7,830 bases of DNA from SKLM01 sp964421785 (lineage in GTDB: Bacteria; Chloroflexota; Anaerolineae; B4-G1): positions 1 through 7,830 of the forward strand of contig CAYQZG010000170.1 of assembly GCA_964421785.1 (NCBI GenBank), written 5' to 3'. The notes beneath the pieces were generated by a model that worked only from the letters and a program-made list of their open reading frames with translations, did not search any database and was not told where the DNA came from. Each line of letters opens with the position of its first letter. Position 1 is the first letter of the stretch. This document shows positions 1 through 5,669 of this stretch, piece by piece. The position numbers and the translations under genes were made by a program.

Positions 1-59
1 CCTCGTAAGCCTGGGCAGGATGATGCATCACTACCTAACTTACCGCGTCCTATGCGGCT

Positions 60-88
60 AGTTTATCATATCTCTAGATAAACGTCAA
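60..88 (-). promoter_or_regulatory. Candidate leftward promoter with an inverted repeat in its spacer
   Basis: On the minus strand a -35-like TTGACG (88-83) is followed after exactly 17 bases by TAAACT (65-60), a 4/6 match to a -10 box. The spacer and the edge of the -10 box are made almost entirely of a perfect inverted repeat, GTTTATC (61-67) and GATAAAC (77-83) separated by 9 bases, which has the size and symmetry of a repressor operator. Transcription would run out of the left edge of the window, divergent from the glycosyltransferase. The surroundings are clearly more AT-rich than the coding sequence. Box matches and repeat are seen directly; promoter function is inferred. Confidence 0.4.
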
Positions 89-193
89 GCCCAATAGCGA
101 AAAAAGAAGGGCCTCGAACGCTTGAGAATCTTAAAATTCCTCCCAGACGAGGGTGTGCGAAGGCTGCTTCACGGAAAGGGCGGATGTCGATGA

Positions 194-210
194 GCCGCCA
201 GGTTGGCGGC
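194..210. repeat. Short perfect inverted repeat overlapping a -35 box
   Basis: GCCGCCA (194-200) and TGGCGGC (204-210) form a perfect 7-bp inverted repeat around GGT. The right arm contains the -35-like TTGGCG of the promoter before the glycosyltransferase, so a protein bound here would occlude RNA polymerase. It could also be the stem of a small terminator for transcription entering from the left, although no T-run follows it. Confidence 0.4.
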
Positions 211-231
211 AGAGAGGCCGTCGTGTATAAT
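203..231 (+). promoter_or_regulatory. Sigma70-type promoter of the glycosyltransferase, probably leaderless
   Basis: TTGGCG (203-208) is followed after 17 bases by a consensus TATAAT (226-231). The ATG of the next gene is at 240, so a start of transcription 7-9 bases after the -10 box falls at A239 or A240, giving an mRNA with no or almost no 5' leader. Consistent with that, there is no usable Shine-Dalgarno sequence between the -10 box and the ATG. Confidence 0.6.
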
Positions 232-239
232 CTTGAGCA

Positions 240-1220
240 ATGCGTGTCTCCGTCGTCGTAACGGTACTCAACGAAGCGAAAAGCCTGCCCCGGTTGCTCG
301 ACAGCCTGGCTGCTCAAACCCGCCAGCCGGACGAAGTGGTCGTCTGTGATGGAGGGTCAACGGATGGCACGCTGTCGCTGCTGTGTGCTGAGAATCGCCT
401 TCAGCTGCGCGTCTTTCAGCGCCGTGGTGCCAACATCTCTCAGGGCAGAAACGCGGCTATTGGCGCCGCGACCGGTCCTATCATTGCAGTGACCGACGCC
501 GGCGTCCGACTGGATCCGGAATGGCTGGAGAGGATCGTCGCCCCGCTGGAGGAGAGAGAGGTGCACGTCGCTGCCGGCTTCTTCCGACCAGACCCACAGA
601 GCCTCTTCGAGACAGCGATGGCCGCGACGGTGTTGCCTGAATTGCGGGACATTCGCCCTGAGCGCTTTCTGCCATCCAGCCGTTCGGTGGCCTTCCGCAA
701 GAGCGCCTGGAAAGAGGTGGGAGGCTATCCCGAATGGCTCGACTACTGCGAGGATCTGATCTTCGATTTCCGATTGCGCTCCCACTACGGCCCTTTCGCC
801 TTTGTGCCTGAAGCGCTGGTCTACTTCCGTCCTCGCACCAACCTGCGAGCTTTCTTTCTGCAGTACTACCGCTACGCTCGTGGCGACGGAAAGGCCGATC
901 TGTGGCGGCTGCGACATGCCATCCGCTACCTGACTTACCTGGTTGCTCTGCCGCTCATCGTAGTTGCGGGGCTGATAGGGAAGGCCTGGTGGTGGGCCCT
1001 CACCCTGATCGCGATACCAGGGATGTTCTGGGTTCCCTGGCGCCGGCTGCCGAGACTATGGAACGATATGAACCGCCTCCAAAAGCTAAGGGCAGTGCTT
1101 TGGGTGCCGATCATCCGCATCACCGGTGACGTCGCTAAGATGGTGGGCTATCCGGTTGGCCTGTGGTGGCGACGGCAGCATCGCGCTCAAATCCCAGATT
1201 GGCGCACCCTCCACCAGTAA
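240..1220 (+). CDS. Family 2 (GT-A fold) glycosyltransferase, membrane-associated
   Basis: A 326-residue protein of the large GT2 family, which moves a sugar from a nucleotide-sugar donor to an acceptor, usually for cell-surface polysaccharide, glycolipid or carotenoid-type products. The N-terminus has the family's Rossmann-like start (VSVVVTVLNEAKSLPRLLDSL, residues 3-23) and the donor-binding DGGSTDGT (37-44). TDAG at 85-88 occupies the place of the metal-binding DxD, ED at 171-172 is the likely catalytic region, and QYYRYARGDG (208-217) corresponds to the QxxRW-like acceptor motif. Two hydrophobic stretches (about 228-246 and 249-264) suggest membrane anchoring, with a basic C-terminal tail. 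The ATG at 240 starts right at the first beta strand, which fits the family, and has no ribosome binding site, so translation is probably leaderless. The acceptor cannot be told from sequence. It is unlikely to be in the dnaK operon, since 250 bases and a promoter-like region lie between them. Confidence 0.95.
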   Translation: MRVSVVVTVLNEAKSLPRLLDSLAAQTRQPDEVVVCDGGSTDGTLSLLCAENRLQLRVFQRRGANISQGRNAAIGAATGPIIAVTDAGVRLDPEWLERIVAPLEEREVHVAAGFFRPDPQSLFETAMAATVLPELRDIRPERFLPSSRSVAFRKSAWKEVGGYPEWLDYCEDLIFDFRLRSHYGPFAFVPEALVYFRPRTNLRAFFLQYYRYARGDGKADLWRLRHAIRYLTYLVALPLIVVAGLIGKAWWWALTLIAIPGMFWVPWRRLPRLWNDMNRLQKLRAVLWVPIIRITGDVAKMVGYPVGLWWRRQHRAQIPDWRTLHQ

Positions 1221-1275
1221 AAGGACGGCACGGGAGAGATGGTGGTGCCAACCTACCCCCTCACGATCTTATACC

Positions 1276-1305
1276 TTGCTAACGTCGTTCTTATCCCTTT
1301 CTAAT
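1276..1305 (+). promoter_or_regulatory. Candidate dnaK operon promoter
   Basis: TTGCTA (1276-1281, 4/6 to the -35 consensus) and TCTAAT (1300-1305, 5/6 to the -10 consensus) are 18 bases apart. Transcription would start near 1312, leaving a leader of roughly 160 bases before dnaK. A second -10-like TATAGT (1316-1321) lies just downstream but has no convincing -35 partner. I saw no CIRCE element (TTAGCACTC-N9-GAGTGCTAA) here, so control by HrcA is not supported. Confidence 0.45.
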
Positions 1306-1308
1306 GCC

Positions 1309-1330
1309 CTTGAGGTATAGTCAACTCGCA
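1309..1330 (+). promoter_or_regulatory. HAIR-like (HspR-type) operator, degenerate right half
   Basis: HspR of actinobacteria binds CTTGAGT-N7-ACTCAAG. Here CTTGAGG (1309-1315) matches the left half at 6 of 7 positions. The right half, ACTCGCA (1324-1330), keeps only the first four bases and is 8 rather than 7 bases away. Its position over the predicted transcription start is what repression would require, and the operon encodes an HspR/CbpM-like protein. CTTGAG by itself occurs several times by chance in this window, so the call rests on the position and the ACTC half. Confidence 0.28.
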
Positions 1331-1343
1331 AAGCAGGAGGGAC

Positions 1344-1478
1344 ATGCTTCGAGAAGAGAGCGTACAAATGCCACTTCGCCGATCAACGTGGCAAGCCGCG
1401 TGCGAAGCTAAGCCGCGTGCGAAGGAGCGAAGCGGCTTTGCCAGCTATGATTATGCAGCAGGAGGGAAATATGAGTAA
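1344..1478 (+). CDS. Candidate upstream ORF (44 codons) overlapping the dnaK start
   Basis: An uninterrupted frame starts at ATG 1344 just after a strong Shine-Dalgarno AGGAGGG (1335-1341) and ends at TAA 1476-1478. The predicted peptide begins MLREESVQMPLRR and ends YDYAAGGKYE. Its stop lies inside the start of dnaK: ATGAGTAA (1471-1478) is an 8-base overlap, the geometry of translational coupling. The dnaK ribosome binding site is within this ORF, so ribosomes translating it would pass over and clear the dnaK start. The Shine-Dalgarno to ATG spacing (2-3 bases) is tight. The peptide resembles nothing I recognise, and the direct repeat it contains is read in two different frames, so any selection may act on the RNA rather than on the peptide. 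It may be a regulatory leader peptide or a chance ORF. Confidence 0.4.
   Translation: MLREESVQMPLRRSTWQAACEAKPRAKERSGFASYDYAAGGKYE
1390..1442 (+). repeat. Duplicated 15-mer in the dnaK leader with two alternative stem-loops
   Basis: AAGCCGCGTGCGAAG occurs at 1393-1407 and again at 1410-1424, identical and 17 bases apart. Downstream, GCGGCTTTGCC (1432-1442) can pair either with the second copy (AAGCCGC 1410-1416 with GCGGCTT 1432-1438, 7 bp) or with the first copy extended upstream (GGCAAGCCGC 1390-1399, 10 bp with one bulged T). The two stems cannot form together. The dnaK ribosome binding site begins 18 bases after the shared arm and is not itself paired in either form, so any effect on translation would be indirect. 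Confidence 0.6.
1460..1466 (+). promoter_or_regulatory. dnaK ribosome binding site
   Basis: AGGAGGG ends 4 bases before ATG 1471. It decides the dnaK start in favour of 1471 over an in-frame GTG at 1417, which would add 18 residues absent from DnaK proteins and has no comparable site. Confidence 0.85.
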
Positions 1479-3423
1479 GATTATCGGTATTGATTTGGGC
1501 ACGACGAACTCGGTGGCCTCTGTGATGGAGGGAGGCGAACCTACCGTGATCCCAACCGCTGAGGGCGGTCGTCTGTGTCCTTCGATCGTGGCTTTCAACG
1601 ATAGCGGCGAACGGCTGGTAGGCCAGGTGGCTAAGCGGCAGGCCGTCGTTAACCCGAACAACACGGTCTTCTCGATCAAGCGACTTATGGGCCGTCGATA
1701 TGATGACCCGGAGGTCAAGAAAGCACGCGAGGTGCTGCCCTACGAGATTGTTCAGGGGCCATCGAACGATGCACGTGTCTACATCCCGGAAAAGGATAAG
1801 GAGTACACGCCGCAGGAGATCTCGGCCATGGTCCTGCGCAAGCTGAAGAAAGACGCCGAGGGGTATCTGGGCGAAGAAGTCACCCAGGCTGTGATCACCG
1901 TGCCGGCCTATTTCAACGATAGCCAACGTCAGGCGACCAAGGACGCTGGCAAGATCGCAGGCTTGGAGGTGCTTCGTATCATCAACGAGCCAACTGCCGC
2001 AAGCTTGGCCTATGGGTTGAACAGAGAGGAGGACGAGACCATTCTGGTCTTCGACCTGGGCGGCGGCACGTTCGACGTCTCCATCCTCGACGTCGGCGAA
2101 GGTGTCGTTGAGGTACGATCCACCAGCGGCGACACGTTCTTGGGTGGCGATGACTGGGACCAGCGCATCACGGACTACGTTGCTGATGAGTTTAGGAAGG
2201 AGCAGGGCATCGACCTGCGCAAAGATCGCCAGGCCCTGCAGCGGCTGAAGGAGGCGGCAGAGAAAGCCAAGATCGAGCTCTCTACCGTCCTTGAGACAGA
2301 GATCAACCTACCATTCATTACTGCGGACGCCTCCGGCCCCAAACACTTGCAGATGAAGCTGACGCGGGCCAAGCTCGAACAGCTAACGGAGGATCTGGTA
2401 CAGCGCTGCCGCGAACCCTTCGAGCAAGCGCTGGCCGACGCCAACCTGTCCCACGGGGAATTGGATGAGGTCGTCCTGGTCGGTGGCGCCACACGCATGC
2501 CCATGATCCAGGAGTTGGTACGAGAGCTAACCGGTGGCAAGGATCCGCACAAGGGCGTCAATCCTGACGAAGTTGTCTCAATCGGCGCGGCCATTCAGGC
2601 CGGTGTGCTGGGTGGTGAGGTGAAAGACGTGCTGCTGCTGGACGTCACACCGCTGACTCTCGGCGTCGAGACGCTCGGTGGCGTGATGACACCCATCATC
2701 GAGCGCAACACGACCATTCCGGTGCGCAAGAGCGAGACCTTCTCCACCGCCGAGGACGGTCAGACTGCAGTGACGATTCACGTCCTGCAGGGTGAGCGAC
2801 CTATGGCGTCCGACAACATGAGCCTGGGGCGATTCAATCTGGAGGGCATCCCGCCTGCCCCCCGTGGCGTCCCCCAAATCGAAGTCACATTCGATATTGA
2901 TGCTGACGGCATCTTGAACGTCTCGGCCCAGGACAAGGCCACCGGCAAGGAGCAGAACGTCACCATCGAGGCCACCACGAACTTGAGCGAGAACGATGTG
3001 GAGGAGATGGTCAGAGAGGCTAAACGCCATGCATCTAAGGATCAGCAACGCAAGGAGCTCATTGAGGCACGCAACAAGGCCGACCAATTAGTCTACCAGA
3101 TGGAGAAGTCCTTGCGCGATCTCGGTGATCAGGTCTCCACATCGGATCGTAATCGCATCGAGAGCATCATCGAGGATCTGAAACAGGCCAAGGACACCGA
3201 CGACAAGTCCCGCATCGAGAGCCTGATTGAGCAACTGCAGCAGGCAAGCCAGGCTATCGGCCAGGCGATGTACGCCCAGCAGCAGGCAGCGGCTGGCGCT
3301 CAGGCGGGCGGCCAAGCTGGTGGCCCGCAAGCAGGCTGGGACACTGGACGAAACGGTGGCAGCGAGGGGCAGGCAGATGCCGCCGACGAGGGAGTTGTCG
3401 AAGGCGAGTTCCACGAGGTATAA
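1471..3423 (+). CDS. dnaK: Molecular chaperone DnaK (Hsp70)
   Basis: A 650-residue Hsp70, the ATP-driven cytoplasmic chaperone that binds unfolded segments and releases them under control of a J protein and GrpE. Visible hallmarks are the phosphate-binding GIDLGTTNS (6-14), the INEPTAASLAYGL segment (171-183), the second phosphate loop DLGGGTFDVS (195-204), and the adenosine-binding GGATRMPMIQ (338-347). The interdomain linker VLLLDVTPL is at 387-395, followed by the beta-sandwich substrate-binding domain to about 500 and the helical lid to about 600. The tail is rich in Gly, Gln and Ala and ends in an acidic EGVVEGEFHEV, a form common in bacterial DnaK. Length and architecture are normal, with no missing catalytic residue. 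It heads a run of same-strand genes with grpE 63 bases downstream. Regulation is probably through the long leader (possible HspR-type operator, upstream ORF, alternative stems); that part is inferred. Confidence 0.99.
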   Translation: MSKIIGIDLGTTNSVASVMEGGEPTVIPTAEGGRLCPSIVAFNDSGERLVGQVAKRQAVVNPNNTVFSIKRLMGRRYDDPEVKKAREVLPYEIVQGPSNDARVYIPEKDKEYTPQEISAMVLRKLKKDAEGYLGEEVTQAVITVPAYFNDSQRQATKDAGKIAGLEVLRIINEPTAASLAYGLNREEDETILVFDLGGGTFDVSILDVGEGVVEVRSTSGDTFLGGDDWDQRITDYVADEFRKEQGIDLRKDRQALQRLKEAAEKAKIELSTVLETEINLPFITADASGPKHLQMKLTRAKLEQLTEDLVQRCREPFEQALADANLSHGELDEVVLVGGATRMPMIQELVRELTGGKDPHKGVNPDEVVSIGAAIQAGVLGGEVKDVLLLDVTPLTLGVETLGGVMTPIIERNTTIPVRKSETFSTAEDGQTAVTIHVLQGERPMASDNMSLGRFNLEGIPPAPRGVPQIEVTFDIDADGILNVSAQDKATGKEQNVTIEATTNLSENDVEEMVREAKRHASKDQQRKELIEARNKADQLVYQMEKSLRDLGDQVSTSDRNRIESIIEDLKQAKDTDDKSRIESLIEQLQQASQAIGQAMYAQQQAAAGAQAGGQAGGPQAGWDTGRNGGSEGQADAADEGVVEGEFHEV

Positions 3424-3486
3424 GACACGGGTCGACGCAGTCGTCCGTGATACACTGAGGAACCGCTCTGCTTAAGTAGGTTAGCT

Positions 3487-4155
3487 ATGAGCAAACAAGT
3501 ACGCGTACCCATCAAAGTGAGGTCGTCAGACAGCGGGACAGATGAGGAAAAGAGAGAGACGCTCCGCTCAACGAAGCGGGCCGTTGTCGACTCTCCACCC
3601 GCTGTCGCTGAGCCTCGGCCGATCGCGGCAGAAGGAGGGGACTATCCTCAAGAGGGGAGCGCTACGCCGCCCCAGCGGGAGGAGACGGCCTCCTCTCAAG
3701 CTCAACGTGAGGAAATCGAGGCGCTCAAGGACGACCTGGAGATGTGGCGTGATCGAGCTCTGCGTCTCCAAGCCGAGATTGAGAACTTCCGCAAGCGGCA
3801 GCGACGTCTGGCCGAGGATCGGATCGAAGCAGATAGAGGACGACTGCTGAGAGACTTCTTGCTGATCGCAGACGACCTGGAACGAGCACTGAAGGCAGGG
3901 AGTAGTGGCAACGGGGCCCTTCGCGAGGGCGTAGAGATGACTCAACGTTCATTGAGACAGCTCTTGAAACAGCAAGGCGTTGAGCCAATTGTGGCTGAGG
4001 GAGAGGTGTTCGATCCAACCCGGCACGAGGCGGTAGGGACTGTACCTCACCAACAGGTTGGTGTGGACAAAGACACCGTCGTAGACGTGACCCAGACGGG
4101 ATATCGCCTGAACGGGCGGCTTCTACGCCCGGCTCGAGTGATCGTGGCCAAATAG
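3487..4155 (+). CDS. grpE: Nucleotide exchange factor GrpE
   Basis: A 222-residue GrpE, the homodimeric factor that opens the DnaK nucleotide cleft to release ADP and so resets the chaperone. The first 70 or so residues are polar, charged and probably disordered. A long coiled coil for dimerisation follows (about 72-135, including AEIENFRKRQRRL at 96-108). The C-terminal beta domain that contacts DnaK carries the family signatures VFDPTRHEAVGTV (174-186) and GYRLNGRLLRPARVIVAK (205-222). The start at ATG 3487 has only a weak AGTAGG (3475-3480) upstream, so efficient translation may depend on coupling with dnaK, which ends 63 bases earlier. The N-terminal extension is longer than in many GrpE proteins but not extreme. 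Confidence 0.97.
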   Translation: MSKQVRVPIKVRSSDSGTDEEKRETLRSTKRAVVDSPPAVAEPRPIAAEGGDYPQEGSATPPQREETASSQAQREEIEALKDDLEMWRDRALRLQAEIENFRKRQRRLAEDRIEADRGRLLRDFLLIADDLERALKAGSSGNGALREGVEMTQRSLRQLLKQQGVEPIVAEGEVFDPTRHEAVGTVPHQQVGVDKDTVVDVTQTGYRLNGRLLRPARVIVAK

Positions 4156-4174
4156 GTCACAAGAGCCGATGATG

Positions 4175-4200
4175 TGCAGGGCGCTGCGCTGCAGGGCGCC
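4175..4200 (+). repeat. GC-rich direct repeat with small hairpin after grpE
   Basis: TGCAGGGCGC occurs at 4175-4184 and 4190-4199. GGCGC (4180-4184) can also pair with GCGCC (4196-4200) around an 11-base loop. It lies 20 bases after the grpE stop and before the large palindrome. No T-run follows, so it is not a standard intrinsic terminator; it may be part of a structured intercistronic region. Confidence 0.4.
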
Positions 4201-4227
4201 GCGAGTCAACGCAGTAACCTGGGTTTC

Positions 4228-4265
4228 GCACACGGCCTGGATTGGTACCAATCCAGGCCGTGTGC
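4228..4265. repeat. Perfect 38-bp palindrome between grpE and the J-protein gene
   Basis: The left arm GCACACGGCCTGGATTGGT (4228-4246) is followed directly by its exact reverse complement (4247-4265), 19 bp each with no spacer and no mismatch. In RNA it would fold into a long, GC-rich hairpin with the central GTAC as loop. Neither strand has a T-run after it, so it does not look like a textbook Rho-independent terminator. Possible roles are partial termination, an mRNA-stabilising or processing stem that sets different levels of dnaK-grpE and the downstream genes, or a protein-binding site. The repeat itself is certain; its function is unknown. Confidence 0.95.
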
Positions 4266-4322
4266 AGTGTAGCCTTCACCGCCGTGAACAGACGATGCTG
4301 GGGCTAAGACTACAGAGGCTGT

Positions 4323-5339
4323 ATGGAATACAAAGACTACTATAAAGTCCTGGGAGTAAGCAAAGACGCTGGACAAGACGAGATCCGGCGTGCCTTCCGT
4401 CAACTGGCGCGCAAACATCATCCAGACGTCAACCCGAATGATCACAAGGCCGAGGAGCGTTTCAAGGAGATCAACGAGGCCTACGAGGTGCTCTCTGACC
4501 CTGAGAAACGACAGAAGTACGATCGACTGGGAGCGGATTGGCGGAGGTATGAGCGAGCAGGAGGCGGCCCTGGCGGCTTCGACTGGGGCCAGTGGGCAAC
4601 GGCCGGGGGACCGGGTGGATCACAACGCGTCCACGTGCGCCATGGCACGCCAGAGGATCTGGAGGATCTCTTCGGCGGCGGCAGTCCATTCTCCGATTTC
4701 TTCACCCAGTTGTTCGGAGGTATGGGCGGAGCTGCGCCGAGCGGTGCGGCACGAGGCGATGCGGCCGGAGCAAGAACCCGCCCCGGTGGGTTTGCACAGG
4801 GATTCCGTTCATCCCCCCAGGCCCGTCCGCAACGCGGTCGGGACTACGAACAAGAGATCGACATCAGCCTGCGCGAAGCCTACGCTGGCACCACCCGCGT
4901 CATCCAGAAGGAGGGCCGCCGACTCGAAGTCAAGATCCCACCCGGCGCTCGCACTGGAACCCGAGTCCGAGTGACCGGCGAGGGGGGGACTGGAGCGGCC
5001 GGTGGTCAGGCCGGGGATCTCTATCTCCGGGTCAACGTGCTACCGGACGGCCAATTCGAGCGCGAAGGGGATGATCTGCGCACAAGCGTGCCGGTCGACC
5101 TCTACACGGCGATTCTAGGTGGAGAGGCCAGGGTGCCAACGATGAACGGGTCTGTGATGCTGACCATCCCCCCAGGCACGCAGAACGGTCAGGTCTTCCG
5201 GCTGCGAGGCAAGGGAATGCCGCAGCTTCGAAACCGGGAGGAGCATGGTGATCTCTACGCCGAGGTGGACGTACAACTGCCAACGGACCTCACGCCGCGC
5301 CAGCGCGAGCTTTTCGAGGAACTGCGCAGCCTGTCGTGA
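4323..5339 (+). CDS. cbpA: CbpA-type J-domain co-chaperone (no zinc finger)
   Basis: A 338-residue class B J protein that delivers substrates to DnaK and stimulates its ATPase. The J domain spans residues 1-70 with the essential HPD at 33-35 (ARKHHPDVNPN) and a typical KEINEAYEVLSDPEKRQKYD helix IV region. A Gly/Phe-rich linker (about 80-135, with DLFGGGSPFSDFF) follows, then a Gly/Ala/Arg-rich stretch. Two C-terminal beta domains are at about 172-245 (DYEQEIDISLREAYAGTTR) and 250-320 (VPVDLYTAILGGEARVPT), and the end has the dimerisation-like LTPRQRELFEELRSL. The four CxxCxGxG zinc-binding repeats of classical DnaJ are absent, and at 338 residues the length fits CbpA rather than DnaJ. Start ATG 4323 has AGAGG (4314-4318) upstream. 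It follows grpE after a 167-base structured gap and precedes the CbpM-like gene by 14 bases, the same pairing as cbpA-cbpM of enterobacteria. Confidence 0.96.
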   Translation: MEYKDYYKVLGVSKDAGQDEIRRAFRQLARKHHPDVNPNDHKAEERFKEINEAYEVLSDPEKRQKYDRLGADWRRYERAGGGPGGFDWGQWATAGGPGGSQRVHVRHGTPEDLEDLFGGGSPFSDFFTQLFGGMGGAAPSGAARGDAAGARTRPGGFAQGFRSSPQARPQRGRDYEQEIDISLREAYAGTTRVIQKEGRRLEVKIPPGARTGTRVRVTGEGGTGAAGGQAGDLYLRVNVLPDGQFEREGDDLRTSVPVDLYTAILGGEARVPTMNGSVMLTIPPGTQNGQVFRLRGKGMPQLRNREEHGDLYAEVDVQLPTDLTPRQRELFEELRSLS

Positions 5340-5350
5340 GGAGGGGGGAG
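5339..5350 (+). promoter_or_regulatory. Purine-rich ribosome binding site of the CbpM-like gene
   Basis: AGGAGGGGGGAG lies 3 bases before ATG 5354, with its AGGAGG part 9 bases before. It favours ATG 5354 over an in-frame GTG at 5336, which would overlap the preceding stop codon as GTGA but has no upstream binding site of its own. The site overlaps the last base of the J-protein gene, suggesting coupled translation. Confidence 0.7.
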
Positions 5351-5353
5351 TTG

Positions 5354-5623
5354 ATGGAAAAGCGCGAACGGAACACGCCTATCAGCATCGACACAGCAGC
5401 CCAGCAGGCTCAGGTGGACGTCTACGTGGTACGCCACTGCGTTGAGGTCGGCCTGATAGAGGAAAATCTGAGCGAGCGAGACCTCGCCAAGCTGCGTCGC
5501 GTACGTCGGCTGATGACGTTGGGCGTCAACCTGCCGGGCGTGGAGGTCGTCCTCCATATGCGGCGCCGGATTCAGGAACTGCAGGCAGAGGTGATCCGGT
5601 TGGAGAGACTCATCCGGTCTTGA
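5354..5623 (+). CDS. cbpM: CbpM/HspR-like small MerR-fold chaperone modulator
   Basis: An 89-residue protein with a MerR-type helix-turn-helix at about 9-35 (ISIDTAAQQAQVDVYVVRHC), then LSERDLAKLRRVRRLM (39-54), the diagnostic GVNLPGVEVVLHM (57-69) and a C-terminal coiled coil (about 68-87). The GVNL/GINLAG segment is shared by HspR, the repressor of dnaK operons, and CbpM, which binds the J domain of CbpA and inhibits it. Here the beta-wing that MerR and HspR proteins have between the recognition helix and the next helix is reduced to a few residues (GLIEENLSERD), which favours CbpM. The gene lies 14 bases after a CbpA-type J protein, which also favours CbpM, whereas membership in a dnaK locus would suit HspR. 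A dual role, binding both the J protein and the operon promoter, is possible. MerR-fold identification is firm; the choice between the two functions is not. Confidence 0.9.
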   Translation: MEKRERNTPISIDTAAQQAQVDVYVVRHCVEVGLIEENLSERDLAKLRRVRRLMTLGVNLPGVEVVLHMRRRIQELQAEVIRLERLIRS

Positions 5624-5669
5624 GCATCAAAAAGGCACGCCTCGTCCAGGCCGTGGAATTGAGTGATAT

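Noticed and set aside
1..28. Possible start of a minus-strand gene (ATG at 28, AGG five bases further upstream, reading MHHPAQAYE off the left edge)
   Set aside because: Only nine codons are inside the window and they show no recognisable family; the bases around the ATG are a 10-bp palindrome (TGATGCATCA) that gives an ATG on either strand by chance.
66..317. 83-codon minus-strand frame across the intergenic region and the glycosyltransferase start
   Set aside because: It overlaps the conserved N-terminus of the glycosyltransferase and two promoter-like regions, and its product has no recognisable motif.
1199..1251. Imperfect inverted repeat TTGGCGCACC / GGTGGTGCCAA around the glycosyltransferase stop, considered as a terminator
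   Set aside because: It needs a wobble pair and a bulge, has a loop of about 32 bases that includes the stop codon, and no T-run follows.
1255..1282. CIRCE element (HrcA site) suggested by CCTTGCTAA, which resembles the right arm GAGTGCTAA
   Set aside because: Only 6 of 9 positions match and the expected left arm 9 bases upstream is absent.
1417..1470. Extended DnaK start at GTG 1417
   Set aside because: The extra 18 residues do not belong to DnaK, and a strong ribosome binding site is placed correctly for ATG 1471.
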